Of a stretch of 64,000 nt of DNA, positions 45,107 to 53,997 are shown one piece after another. The stretch is from Terriglobia bacterium. Lineage in GTDB: Bacteria > Acidobacteriota > Terriglobia > Terriglobales > Acidobacteriaceae. Each line of letters opens with the position of its first letter. The first letter of the stretch is position 1. Under the pieces are notes generated by a model. It saw only the letters and a program-made list of their open reading frames with translations, was not told the origin of the DNA and made no database searches. A program made the position numbers and the translations under genes. Location: contig JAJPJE010000043.1 in NCBI GenBank assembly GCA_021324365.1, positions 1 to 64,000 of the forward strand, given 5' to 3'.

Positions 45107-46243
45107 ATGAGCAAGACACCCGATCAGTGGCTGGAGGAGACCGTGCCGGAGAAAAAAGCCGGCATCTTCAAGCTGTTTCTAGGATACGCACCCGGCGTTG
45201 GCAAAACCTACAACATGCTAAGCGAGGCGATTCGCCGCAGCAGCCGTGGCGAGGATGTCGTAATTGGCGTCATTGAGACGCACGGGAGAAAGGGAGTCGC
45301 CGAACTCGCTGCCAAGTTGGAAACTGTTCCACGCCGCAAAATTGAATATAAAGGCACAATCTTTGAGGAGATGGACGTCGACGCCATTCTCGCGCGGAAA
45401 CCTGCTGTTGTTCTGATTGACGAATTGGCTCATACCAATATTGAGGGCAGTAAACATCGCAAGCGCTACGAGGATGTACTCGAACTGCTCGACGCCAACA
45501 TCGACGTGCTCTCTACCATGAACATCCAGCACCTGGAGAGCATTTCCCCCAGCGTGCAACACATCACTGGCATCGTCGTCCGCGAAACCGTACCTGATTG
45601 GGTGCTGCAGCGAGTAACCGAAATCGTCATGGCCGACCTCACTCCGGAGGCGCTGCAGACGCGTATGCGACGCGGCGATATTTATCCTCAGGATCGCGTC
45701 GAGCGTGCATTAGGAAACTTCTTCCGTCCGGGTAACCTGATCGCGCTTCGCGAACTTGCTCTGCGGCAGGTGGCGCAGGAGGTCGACCGCAGTCTCGAGA
45801 CCTACCTCGAAAAGGAAGAGCCAGAGCGCAATCTCGGCGTGCGGGAGCGTTTTGCAGTTTGCATCAGTTCGAATCCCGCCGCACAGCATCTGATCGCGCG
45901 CGCCGCCAGAATGGCGCATCGCCTCGATGCCGAACTGTTCGTCGTCTATGTCGATACGGGATTCGATGATACGGAAGCGAACCAGAAGTCCTTGCAGGCA
46001 AACATCCGTTTCGCACAAGATGTTGGAGCACAGGTCGTACGACTCAAGGCCACTACGGTGTCGGAAGCGGTTGCGCAATTCGTTCGCGAGAGGCACATCA
46101 CGCAGGTCGTCTTCGGACGCTCGGCAATCAAAGGGTGGCGCCGGTACTTGTACCTCAGCACGATCCACAAATTCTTGCGCGATGCTCCTCCTGTTGACGT
46201 TCATATCGTGACTCAGGAATCAGTGGCGAAGGCAGCGAAGTAA
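45107..46243 (+). CDS. KdpD N-terminal sensor half (KdpD domain plus universal-stress domain)
   Basis: A 378-residue soluble protein with the KdpD N-terminal domain (FKLFLGYAPGVGKTYNMLSEA with a Walker A, VIGVIETHGRKGVAELAAKL, VLIDELAHTN Walker B, DVLELLDANIDVLSTMNIQHLES). From about residue 245 it has a USP-like domain (FAVCISSNPAAQHLIARAARMAHRLDAELFVVYVD, VVFGRSAIKGWRRYL). There is no membrane segment or kinase domain: the half it lacks is on the opposite strand. It ends TAATG, overlapping the response regulator start by 1 bp, so the two form an operon. Truncated KdpD proteins of this kind probably sense nucleotides or ions and act with a separate kinase. Confidence 0.9.
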   Translation: MSKTPDQWLEETVPEKKAGIFKLFLGYAPGVGKTYNMLSEAIRRSSRGEDVVIGVIETHGRKGVAELAAKLETVPRRKIEYKGTIFEEMDVDAILARKPAVVLIDELAHTNIEGSKHRKRYEDVLELLDANIDVLSTMNIQHLESISPSVQHITGIVVRETVPDWVLQRVTEIVMADLTPEALQTRMRRGDIYPQDRVERALGNFFRPGNLIALRELALRQVAQEVDRSLETYLEKEEPERNLGVRERFAVCISSNPAAQHLIARAARMAHRLDAELFVVYVDTGFDDTEANQKSLQANIRFAQDVGAQVVRLKATTVSEAVAQFVRERHITQVVFGRSAIKGWRRYLYLSTIHKFLRDAPPVDVHIVTQESVAKAAK

Positions 46244-46950
46244 TGGAAAGCAAGAAACGCATTCTGATTGTCGACGACGAACCCCAGATTACACGTGTGC
46301 TGCGTACTTCCCTGAACAGCAGCGGCTACGACGTCCGCACCGCCAACAATGGACAAGAAGCCGCCGCGATGGTCCGGGAGTGGACGCCCGATCTCGTCAT
46401 TACGGACGTCGCGATGCCGCTGGTGAACGGCATCGACCTTACTCGCCGCCTCCGAGTTGACTATGACATGCCCATCATCGTCCTTTCGGTAAAAGGCGAA
46501 GAGAAGACCAAGGTCGAGGCGCTTGATGCAGGCGCTGACGACTACGTCACCAAACCGATCGGCATGAACGAACTGCTGGCGCGCGTGCGCCGCAACCTTG
46601 CCCGCGTTGAACTCGCGGAACCAGTAGCACAGGTCTTCGAAGTTGGCGATTTTCGGATCGACCAGGATGCATTTCGCGTCGCAATCCGTGGACAGGACGT
46701 CCGGCTGACGCCAAAGGAATTTGAACTCTTGTTGCACCTGGCGCGAAATGCCGGACGCGTTGTCACGCATCGCAAGCTATTAAACGCCATCTGGGGGCCC
46801 AACAGCGTGGAACAACCCGAACACCTGCGCGTGCTGGTTGGTCAACTCCGCAAGAAACTGGAAACCGAAGACTCTCCTCATTACATCATCACCGAGCCCT
46901 GGGTTGGATATCGGCTCGAACCGTCCGGTGAAAACGGCCGCGGTATTTGA
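46243..46950 (+). CDS. KdpE-like response regulator (OmpR/PhoB family)
   Basis: A 235-residue regulator. The receiver domain holds acidic residues in IVDDEPQ, the phosphorylatable Asp in DLVITDVAMP, and Lys in YVTKPIG. The winged helix (PKEFELLLHLARNAGRVVTHRKLLNAIWGPN, LRVLVGQLRKKLE, GYRLEP) matches KdpE best. It shares the TAATG junction with the KdpD-N gene. Its partner kinase is likely the divergent gene at 43.6-45.05 kb. Targets are unknown; the KirBac gene at 19.8 kb is a possible one. Confidence 0.92.
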   Translation: MESKKRILIVDDEPQITRVLRTSLNSSGYDVRTANNGQEAAAMVREWTPDLVITDVAMPLVNGIDLTRRLRVDYDMPIIVLSVKGEEKTKVEALDAGADDYVTKPIGMNELLARVRRNLARVELAEPVAQVFEVGDFRIDQDAFRVAIRGQDVRLTPKEFELLLHLARNAGRVVTHRKLLNAIWGPNSVEQPEHLRVLVGQLRKKLETEDSPHYIITEPWVGYRLEPSGENGRGI

Positions 46951-47047
46951 GTGCACGTAACCGCACCTATCAACCGATGACCAGCAACTGACAATCGGTC
47001 TTACACCGTTCCCCTCTACGGGTTTAATCTATTCGGTGGAGATCTCT

Positions 47048-48211
47048 ATGACTACTCTCGCCCCGCAAGCCGACGCGCCGCACAAACTGGCAGAACTTAA
47101 TCCCCCGAAGCGCCTTCTTTTTGGCCCGGGGCCTACGCAGGTTCATCCGCGCATTTATGAAGTCATGTCGAAGCCGATCGTCGGTCACCTCGATCCCTTC
47201 TTCTTCCAGGTCACCACCGAGATTCGCGATCTGCTCCAACCCGTCTTCGGTACGCAGAATCCATTCACGATCGCGATCTCCGGAACCGGCAGCGCGGGGA
47301 TGGAAGCTGCTGTCAGTAATTTCGTCGAGTCGGGGAGCAAGGTAGCTGTCTTCGCGAATGGCTATTTTGCCGACCGCATTTCCGAGATGGCGAGGCGCCA
47401 GGATGGCCACGTAGTCAGATTTGAGAAGCCGTGGGGCGAGGTCTATAGCGATTCAGAAGCCGTCGAATTTATCCGTCGCGAACGGCCTCAAGTGGTTGCG
47501 TATGTCACCGCCGAAACTTCTACCGGTGCATTTCAGAAAGGTAAAGCCATTTGTGATGCAGCCCACGAGATTGATGCTGTCGTGATCGCCGATTGCGTCA
47601 CTTCGCTCGGTGCCATGCCCGTCGAAGTCGACAAAACCGGGATTGATGTCGCTTACAGTTGCTCGCAAAAAGGCTTGAGCTGCCCGCCCGGACTCTCGCC
47701 GATCACCGTGTCGCCCCGCGCCCTCAGCCATCTCAAGAGCCGCAAAACCGTGAACCATAGCTGGTATCTTGATCTCACGCTCCTTGCCGACTATTACGAG
47801 GGCGCGCATCGCTACCATCACACCGCACCGATCACGCTGTTCTATGCCCTTCGGGAAGCGCTAAATCTGGTGGCCGAAGAAGGACTCGACCAGCGGCTGC
47901 AACGTCATTACCGTAATCACAAGCGCCTGGTTAAAGGACTCGAAGAAATGAGACTGCGTATGCACGTTCCCGAACAGCACCGCATCTGGAATCTGAACAC
48001 GCCGCTTGTTCCCGAAGGTGTGAATGACGCAAACGTTCGTGCACGCCTCTTGAAAGATCAGGGAATCGAAATCGCAGGAGGCTTCGGCCCACTTGCGGGA
48101 AAGGTCTTTCGCATCGGCATCATGGGTCCACTTGCAACTGAAGAAAAAGTCGACTTTTTCCTGCAGGAATTCCGCAAAGCTCTCGCCGCCGAAGGCTACA
48201 AACCGCATTGA
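47048..48211 (+). CDS. PLP-dependent alanine-glyoxylate/serine-pyruvate aminotransferase family
   Basis: A 387-residue class V aminotransferase. Motifs: RLLFGPGPTQVHPRIYEVMSKPIVGHLDPFF, ISGTGSAGMEAAVSNFV, VVAYVTAETSTGAFQ, VIADCVTSLGAMPVEVD and the PLP-lysine motif SCSQKGLSCPPGLS (Lys about 208). It most resembles alanine-glyoxylate or serine-glyoxylate aminotransferases; the true amino donor is not decided by sequence. The ATG at 47048 follows GGAG with good spacing; the upstream in-frame GTG is less favoured. It is read alone and ends at a strong terminator. Confidence 0.93.
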   Translation: MTTLAPQADAPHKLAELNPPKRLLFGPGPTQVHPRIYEVMSKPIVGHLDPFFFQVTTEIRDLLQPVFGTQNPFTIAISGTGSAGMEAAVSNFVESGSKVAVFANGYFADRISEMARRQDGHVVRFEKPWGEVYSDSEAVEFIRRERPQVVAYVTAETSTGAFQKGKAICDAAHEIDAVVIADCVTSLGAMPVEVDKTGIDVAYSCSQKGLSCPPGLSPITVSPRALSHLKSRKTVNHSWYLDLTLLADYYEGAHRYHHTAPITLFYALREALNLVAEEGLDQRLQRHYRNHKRLVKGLEEMRLRMHVPEQHRIWNLNTPLVPEGVNDANVRARLLKDQGIEIAGGFGPLAGKVFRIGIMGPLATEEKVDFFLQEFRKALAAEGYKPH

Positions 48212-48215
48212 TGGT

Positions 48216-48254
48216 GCCCGGGTTCGCGTCTTTCTGTCGGACGCGAACCCGGGC
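48216..48254. terminator. Strong bidirectional hairpin
   Basis: GCCCGGGTTCGCGTC pairs perfectly with GACGCGAACCCGGGC (15 bp) around a 9-nt loop. It lies between the convergent aminotransferase and LarA-like genes, fitting a shared terminator. Confidence 0.85.
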
Positions 48255-48257
48255 TCG

Positions 48258-49508
48258 CTACGATCTCACCCGATACAGTATCTCCCCTGCTCTCGGAATC
48301 ACCTTAACGCCCTCCGTCTCCCGGGCGCGCCATTGGTCCATCTTGATGCTCTTCGGATCGACATACCCCAGGTTCATCGCCCGGCAACGCTCTTCGGAAA
48401 TTCCCGTCGCAAGCGTCACTCGGATTCTCGGCGTCTCAATGCCCGATACGGCGTCGTAGGTTCCCTGTCCTTTCAGGTGTGTCGAATGCGCCAGCACTCC
48501 TCGCGGCACATCGGCAAACTTCGTCCACTGTTTCAAAAAGTAATCGCGGCAGTGATAGCCAATCTTCTCCAGACATCTCCCGTGCACATAACTGAACTCG
48601 GTGATCTGCGGCGCATAAATGATCACCTCACCACCATCTGCAATCGCCGGCTCGGCCTTATACATCCCTTTCGCTGCTGTCCACATATCGCGATAGAGTT
48701 CTGGCATTACCGCCAACACGCGCTGGAATGGCTTCTCGATCCAGTGAATATGCTTTTCCGAAGAAAGGTCCGCGGCCGACTTCCAGGCCTCCACTGCACT
48801 GCCGAAGTAAATTCCCGAGATTCCTTCCGGTGATACGACCAGTGCAAGACAGGAAATCGGAACGGAGATCTGAGCTGCGGCGCGATCAATCAGTTCCCTT
48901 ACCGGCGTCGACTGGGTTCCGATAATGTTGTAGCTGCCCAGCAGCGCACCCAGCCAGTGCGTCTGGTTGATCATGTCAGCGCCGCTGATACCCGGAAACA
49001 GATATTTGTTGCCTCCCGAAAATCCCACCACTTCGTGCGGAAACACCGGGCCGCAAATCAGCACCTGGTCGTAATCGAAGATTGCTCGATTGATCCGGAT
49101 CACGATGTCTTCCGAAAGCAGCCCATCAGAGACGCTCGCCACTTCGCTTGCTGGAATCCTTCCGATGTCCACGAATGTGTCTGGAAGGTTCCAGCGATGG
49201 TTGAGAACTTTGGAAGCTCCGCAGATGCCATCCTTCACCGGACACCCAATCATCTGTGACAGATCAGCATCCGTCATCAACTGGTGCGTTCCCAGAGCCA
49301 CCAGGTAATCGTGCGCTTTCACGCGTCCGGCAAACTCTCGCTCGAGCAGCTCGAACAGGAGCGGCATGGGCATGGTTCGCGTGCGGTCGGGAATGATCGT
49401 GAGAACACGCTTCCCTTCCACCTTCATCTCGCGGCACGCCCTGTGCACGGTTTCGCGAACTCCATTGCGCGTCAGCGTGCGTTCCACCACTCCCTTGCCG
49501 ATTACCAC
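48258..49508 (-). CDS. LarA-family (lactate racemase-like) protein
   Basis: A 416-residue member of the LarA/DUF2088 family, whose known enzymes use a nickel-pincer cofactor for racemisation or epimerisation of 2-hydroxy acids. Motifs: LTIIPDRTRTMP, VALGTHQLMTDADLSQMIG, SEDIVIRINRAIFDYDQVLICGPVFPHEVVGFSGGNKYLFPGISG, and FSYVHGRCLEKIG. The His-rich core HEVVGFSGGNKYLFPGISG is characteristic. The start is GTG at 49508 with GAGGAG before it, overlapping the lactonase gene by 7 bp, which indicates coupling. The nickel-cofactor genes larB/C/E are not in this window. The substrate is probably a sugar acid, judging from the neighbours. Confidence 0.85.
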   Translation of the reverse strand: MVIGKGVVERTLTRNGVRETVHRACREMKVEGKRVLTIIPDRTRTMPMPLLFELLEREFAGRVKAHDYLVALGTHQLMTDADLSQMIGCPVKDGICGASKVLNHRWNLPDTFVDIGRIPASEVASVSDGLLSEDIVIRINRAIFDYDQVLICGPVFPHEVVGFSGGNKYLFPGISGADMINQTHWLGALLGSYNIIGTQSTPVRELIDRAAAQISVPISCLALVVSPEGISGIYFGSAVEAWKSAADLSSEKHIHWIEKPFQRVLAVMPELYRDMWTAAKGMYKAEPAIADGGEVIIYAPQITEFSYVHGRCLEKIGYHCRDYFLKQWTKFADVPRGVLAHSTHLKGQGTYDAVSGIETPRIRVTLATGISEERCRAMNLGYVDPKSIKMDQWRARETEGVKVIPRAGEILYRVRS

Positions 49509-50689
49509 TTCTGCTCCTCGAGAGATCGACGTGACGGTAAGAAGACAATACAAGTCGGCGAACTGATTTCCACCTTTTGCCCGTTCGCTGTCAGTCGCCC
49601 AGTACTTAGATCTATTTTAAAATTGACAATCGTATCCGAGTCCTGATTTTCGGTCAGCAGCCACTTTCCGCTCGGATCAATCGCAAAATGTCGCGGTGTC
49701 TTCCCTTGTGTCGGCTCGATCTGTTCCATCTTCAGCTTGCCAGTCTTCGTATCGATCGAGAATACAGCAATGCTGTTGTTATCACCCCGATTCGAGGCGT
49801 AAAGAAAGCGTCCTGACGGATGCACTTCGATTTCAGCGGCGGTATTTTCGCCCTTGAAGTTCTCGGGCAGGCTGGAAATCGTCTGAATCTCCGTCAAACC
49901 ACCTTCCCTTTTGTTGTAGGAAAACACGATGACCTTCGATCCCATTTCCGTCATCAGGTACACGAATCGTTGATCCTTCGAAAACGCGAGATGCCTCGGC
50001 CCGTACCCGGCCGTAACTTTCGCCACGTGCGGTGTTCCAAGCTTACCCCTTACCGAATCGAACGGATATACAAACACCTCATCCAGCCCGAGGTCTGGCA
50101 CGAGAACAAACCGATTGTCAGGCGACACCACCGCCTCATGAGGATGCGGCCCCTCCTGCCTTTCCTTGTTGATGCTCGACCCGTGATGCTGAACAAAGTC
50201 GCTGGGCGGACCAATGCGCCCATCTTGCCCGATCGGAAACACCGAGAGATTTCCCCCAGTGTAATTTGCCGCGATCAGATATTTGCCGGTGTGATCCAGG
50301 GTGATATAAGCGGGATCGGCACCACACGAGATCAGTTGATTCAGGAACTTCAGTTTGCCATCCGGTTCGATGGCGAATGCGCTCACAGCTCCGCTTTTCT
50401 GCCCCTGGAACTCCTGCATCTCGTTGGCCGCATAAAGGAATTTCCCGTTCTGCGAGGTGATTACATAGGACGGTTGAGGCGTCTCGGCTGCTAATCCAAT
50501 GCTGCTCAACCTTCCAGTAGAAGCGTCAAAGTTGTAGGCGTAGATTCCCTTGCTGCCTCGAACCGTGTAGGTCCCAACAAAGAGAACCACGCCGGATGAA
50601 TTCGCCGCAAACGCGCCAGCAACAAACAACATGCTTCCAGCAATTAGTAAAAGCAAACTTCCGAAATGTACCGCTCGCATCAGAGTCAT
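49502..50689 (-). CDS. Exported lactonase-type beta-propeller (6-phosphogluconolactonase-like)
   Basis: A 395-residue protein with a signal peptide (LLLLIAGSMLFVAGAFA). It forms a seven-bladed propeller of the lactonase family: VLFVGTYTVRGSKGIYAYNFD, PSYVITSQNGKFLYAANE, PAYITLDHTGKYLIAANYTGGNLSVF, GPHPHEAVVSPDNRFVLVPDLG, YGPRHLAFSKDQRFVYLMTE, PRHFAIDPSGKWLLTENQDSD. The family includes Pgl-type 6-phosphogluconolactonases, but the signal peptide argues for an unphosphorylated lactone outside the cytosol. It lies between the MFS transporter and LarA-like genes in one operon. Confidence 0.9.
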   Translation of the reverse strand: MTLMRAVHFGSLLLLIAGSMLFVAGAFAANSSGVVLFVGTYTVRGSKGIYAYNFDASTGRLSSIGLAAETPQPSYVITSQNGKFLYAANEMQEFQGQKSGAVSAFAIEPDGKLKFLNQLISCGADPAYITLDHTGKYLIAANYTGGNLSVFPIGQDGRIGPPSDFVQHHGSSINKERQEGPHPHEAVVSPDNRFVLVPDLGLDEVFVYPFDSVRGKLGTPHVAKVTAGYGPRHLAFSKDQRFVYLMTEMGSKVIVFSYNKREGGLTEIQTISSLPENFKGENTAAEIEVHPSGRFLYASNRGDNNSIAVFSIDTKTGKLKMEQIEPTQGKTPRHFAIDPSGKWLLTENQDSDTIVNFKIDLSTGRLTANGQKVEISSPTCIVFLPSRRSLEEQKW

Positions 50690-50723
50690 AGATTCCGCTT
50701 TCTTCTAACTTTATTAAGGCACG

Positions 50724-52049
50724 TCAGTCCCCAGGAGACCCGCGTTCCCAGGCCCCAGTCGGCTCTGGAATTCTTCCAATCCGTCCGAGCAATACAGCGT
50801 ATCCGAATACTCCCAGCAGCAAAATCACGGTCGCGGTCGTAAATGCCGACGTGAACGAATGTGTCCGCACAACGATATATGGCGTCACAATTGGAGCCGA
50901 AATCGCCGAAATCTGTCCGCAGAAATTCGCGATTCCACCGATTGTTGCCACACCCTCGCGCGGCGCGATCAGCGACGGCACGGTCCACGCCACCGGTGCC
51001 GATGCAGCCAATCCACCTAATGCCAGGCTGATCCAGATCAATGCCATCTCAGGTGTGTGCGAGTGCCCAGCGCCCCAAATTCCAAGGCCCATGGCCATAC
51101 CGATGATCAGAACTGTCTGTCGTACCCGGTTGGCGTTCCACCCGCCCTGGATAAGCGCATCGACCAGCCAGCCGCCGACCAGCAGGTCCGTGAACGTCGC
51201 GAAGAACCACGGTACGGACGTATACAGAACGGAGTGCAGCAAATCAATGTGGAACGAAATCGACAGATAACTGGGAAGCCAGTTCAGCAGAAGATAGAAG
51301 CTGTAGTTGTAGGCAGCCCAGCCAAGCGCCAGTCCCCAGACCTTCCTCTGCCGCAGCAAAAACACCAATGCTGCTCCAGACCGCGCGTGCTTCCGGTTTT
51401 CCTTCTGCCCACCACCTTCTAGGATGTACTCTCGTTCTTCTTCCGAGAGCCTGTCGTCGTCACTCGGATTGCGATACACCAACCAAAAAAGAAGAAAATA
51501 TCCGAAGCTGATGACTCCTGTGGCGGCAAAACTCCAGCGCCAGCCAAAGTGCAATAACAGCACACCGAGAAACGGTACTCCTATGGCAGTCGACAGCTTC
51601 GCCGCTGAATCGGTGATGGCTGTGGCCAGTCCTCTCTCTTTTTCCGGAAACCAATAGCCTATTGCTTTAGCATTTGCGGGAAATGTCGGAGATTCACCTA
51701 CGCCCAGCAGGAAGCGTGCGCCGAAAAAGCCGCCAACTCCACTGGCTATCGCCGCGCCAAAGGAAGCCATGCTCCACAAAAATGTGCTGACTCTTCCCAC
51801 TCGCTTTACGCCGAAATGATCGAGCAGGAGTCCCGCCGGAACCTGCATGGCTGCGTAAGTCCAGTTGTACGCGCTGAGCAAGAATCCAAAGGCAACCAGC
51901 GAGATGCCGAATGATTCGTGCAGCGCATTTTGCGATACCGACAGATTGACGCGATCAAAAAAGTTAACCAGCACACCCAGGGATAGCAGAAAAGCTATGC
52001 GCCAGCGGCGGCGAGGAATCTGCACTGCCTTTGAAGTGGTCGCCTGCAA
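50724..52049 (-). CDS. MFS transporter, anion:cation symporter (sugar-acid) type
   Basis: A 441-residue transporter with about 12 membrane helices. MFS signatures: NFFDRVNLSVSQNALHESFGIS, GFLLSAYNWTYAAMQVPAGLLLDHFGVKRVGRVSTFLWS (motif A-like) and FLLGVGESPTFPANAKAIGYWFPEKERGLATAITDSAAKLSTAIGVP, typical of hexuronate/galactonate/phthalate carriers. It is first in the operon MFS, lactonase, LarA, consistent with uptake of a sugar acid or its lactone. The start shown is a TTG (52049); a GTG 24 nt later is possible. Confidence 0.9.
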   Translation of the reverse strand: MQATTSKAVQIPRRRWRIAFLLSLGVLVNFFDRVNLSVSQNALHESFGISLVAFGFLLSAYNWTYAAMQVPAGLLLDHFGVKRVGRVSTFLWSMASFGAAIASGVGGFFGARFLLGVGESPTFPANAKAIGYWFPEKERGLATAITDSAAKLSTAIGVPFLGVLLLHFGWRWSFAATGVISFGYFLLFWLVYRNPSDDDRLSEEEREYILEGGGQKENRKHARSGAALVFLLRQRKVWGLALGWAAYNYSFYLLLNWLPSYLSISFHIDLLHSVLYTSVPWFFATFTDLLVGGWLVDALIQGGWNANRVRQTVLIIGMAMGLGIWGAGHSHTPEMALIWISLALGGLAASAPVAWTVPSLIAPREGVATIGGIANFCGQISAISAPIVTPYIVVRTHSFTSAFTTATVILLLGVFGYAVLLGRIGRIPEPTGAWERGSPGD

Positions 52050-52141
52050 TGTGTGTCGGACCCAGGAACCCAGTGGCCATTCGCCATGTGAGTTGGTTCA
52101 GCCTAGACGAACCAGCGCCGGAATGGCAAATCGAAACGGCA

Positions 52142-52879
52142 TCATTTATGCGAAGACGATTTCAGCTTCCACTCGATCTTTCGCAACATCCCCAGCACAA
52201 CCTCCGCGTCTTCGGCATTCAACTTCAATCGCCGCACCAGTCGTCGCAGCTTCTCATTTGTCGAAGTACCGGCCCGAGGTTTCACATATCCGCTCGCCGA
52301 AATAAGTTCGTACATTGTTTTCGTAATGTTCTCCAGTTCGCGAGCTCTTGCCCTCGGTGGTTGTCGAGGACCAGAAGCCTCTGCCCGATCTCTGGCGAGG
52401 TCATATAAGCAGACTGCCACCGCCTGCCCCAGGTTCATGGAAGGATGCTGTTCCTCGGTCGGTATGCGCAGGATCCAATGGCAGTGCGTGAGGTCCTCAT
52501 TGGACAGGCCGCGCTTCTCAGAACCATAGAGCAAGGCAACGCGCCCCGACTTCAGTTCCGTACGAATCCGATTTGCAGCCGTCGGCAATGGAGCCAGTCG
52601 ATGTTGCAATTCACGGTTCCGGCCTGCAGTGGTACCAACCACCAGCGAACAGTCGGCCACTGCATCCGCAAGGCTTGTGAACTCCTCGGCAGCTTTGAGA
52701 ACTTCGGAAGCACCGATTGCCGACCGCGTTTCTCGAAATGCCTCTTCATAGGGATTCACGACTCGCAATTTTGAAAACCCAAAGTTGCTCATGGCGCGAG
52801 CGGCAGCGCCAATATTCAGTGGATTCCGGGTGGAAACGAGGACTACGACCAGGTGATCGGATTCGGTAGGCGTCAACAA
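52142..52879 (-). CDS. TrmJ-like RNA 2'-O-methyltransferase (SpoU/TrmH family)
   Basis: A 245-residue SPOUT-fold methyltransferase. Motifs: LVVVLVSTRNPLNIGAAARAMSNFGFSKLRVVNP (motif 1, including the Asn-Ile-Gly-Ala signature), LVVGTTAGRNRELQHRLAPL, VALLYGSEKRGLSNEDLTHCHWILRIPTEEQHPSMNLGQAVAVCLYDL (motifs 2 and 3, which form the SAM knot). This pattern is TrmJ/TrMet(Xm32)-like, methylating position 32 of tRNA anticodon loops. Start codons are TTG (two in tandem at 52879 and 52876). Confidence 0.92.
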   Translation of the reverse strand: MLTPTESDHLVVVLVSTRNPLNIGAAARAMSNFGFSKLRVVNPYEEAFRETRSAIGASEVLKAAEEFTSLADAVADCSLVVGTTAGRNRELQHRLAPLPTAANRIRTELKSGRVALLYGSEKRGLSNEDLTHCHWILRIPTEEQHPSMNLGQAVAVCLYDLARDRAEASGPRQPPRARARELENITKTMYELISASGYVKPRAGTSTNEKLRRLVRRLKLNAEDAEVVLGMLRKIEWKLKSSSHK

Positions 52880-52900
52880 GCTCCGTCATTCTACGACGAA

Positions 52901-52923
52901 GGGCCTGCAACTTGAGCAGGCCC
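52901..52923 (-). terminator. Hairpin after the FNR-like gene
   Basis: GGGCCTGC and GCAGGCCC form an 8-bp stem with a 7-nt loop, 32 bp after the end of the minus-strand FNR-like gene and before trmJ. No strong T tract follows. Confidence 0.55.
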
Positions 52924-52954
52924 TGGTCGGTGGTAGAGCACGCGGGGAGGAAAA

Positions 52955-53746
52955 TCAGTTGGCAGCCGATCGTTCCAGCGCTGCCTTGTCGCGAACCAGC
53001 AACGTCGAGCCGGTTAGTTCGGCGATGTGGTGTCTCTTGAAGTCGCCCAGGATTCGCGTGACGGTTTCTCTCGACGTCCCGATCAGCTGTGCGATCTCCT
53101 CATGTGTCAGAGCCAGTTTGACGCGAATCACTCCGCCTTCGATGACCTTGCCGTCGGCTGACCATTGCAGCAGCAGCCTAGCTAACTTTTCAGACGCCGA
53201 ATGCGCTAGCCCGATCGCACGAATCACTTCATACGCCGATTGGCAATCGCGGCTCAGGTGCGCCGCGGCTTGCAGACAGGCGTCACCGTGTTCCTTGATA
53301 AAGCGCAGGAAGTCGTCGCGACGGATAAATGCGAGCTGGCTGGGCTGCAGAGTTTCTACGGTGAACTCGTGCGGCTTACCGGAAACAGCCGAGTGGACGC
53401 CTAGGATTTCTCCCGGCTGCGCAATCTTCACGATCAAAGTTTTCCCGTCGCTATTGGTAGCCAGCAGTTTGGCCCGTCCTTGGCACAGGATGTAAACGCC
53501 CCGCGCCACCTGTCCTTCCGTGAAGACCAGCGCACCTTCCGGATACGAGGTGGCATGTTTCATTTCGTCTAGCGCTTTGAGTGAAGGCTGAGATAGTACG
53601 CAAAACGAATTCTCGTTGCGCAGTTGGCACGCCGAACAGTTATCTACGATCGGCAACCCATAAGGAGAACTGGCTTTTGCCTGTATATCGGCGACTGGTT
53701 GGAAATGGGGGACCCTGCCGGATACTACCACCATGCCACTTGCCAT
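52955..53746 (-). CDS. Crp/Fnr-family regulator with an N-terminal cysteine cluster
   Basis: A 263-residue regulator. The N-terminus contains Cys37, Cys40 and Cys49 in VDNCSACQLRNENSFC, followed by a cyclic-nucleotide-like beta-roll (EGALVFTEGQVARGVYILCQGRAKLL, VKIAQPGEILGVHSAVSGKPHEFTVETLQPSQLAFIRRDDFL), a dimer helix and a Crp-type HTH (LTHEEIAQLIGTSRETVTRILGDFKRHHI). The cysteine spacing (x2, x8) differs from E. coli FNR (x2, x5) but could still bind an Fe-S cluster, with another cysteine further on as fourth ligand. It may sense oxygen or NO. It stands alone with its own promoter region. Confidence 0.88.
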   Translation of the reverse strand: MASGMVVVSGRVPHFQPVADIQAKASSPYGLPIVDNCSACQLRNENSFCVLSQPSLKALDEMKHATSYPEGALVFTEGQVARGVYILCQGRAKLLATNSDGKTLIVKIAQPGEILGVHSAVSGKPHEFTVETLQPSQLAFIRRDDFLRFIKEHGDACLQAAAHLSRDCQSAYEVIRAIGLAHSASEKLARLLLQWSADGKVIEGGVIRVKLALTHEEIAQLIGTSRETVTRILGDFKRHHIAELTGSTLLVRDKAALERSAAN

Positions 53747-53997
53747 CTCACACCTTCCTTTAGGAAGCCGTTCGGCTTTCCCACTATGCGTAAAGGCACG
53801 ACAGTAGCCATAGGTGAGTTGTTGAAGTGTGCAAAGTCCAGCTGGATAACTATAGGCAATTCAGAGGCTTAGCTGCCGCTGCAAGGTCAGAGCGGATTTT
53901 GACGCCACTATCCTGTGGGTTATTTCGCGCACCAGTGTGTGATCTCAATCACTAATCGAAGTGACAATGACCTTTCGAGCGCAAAGCCGCCGGCGGC

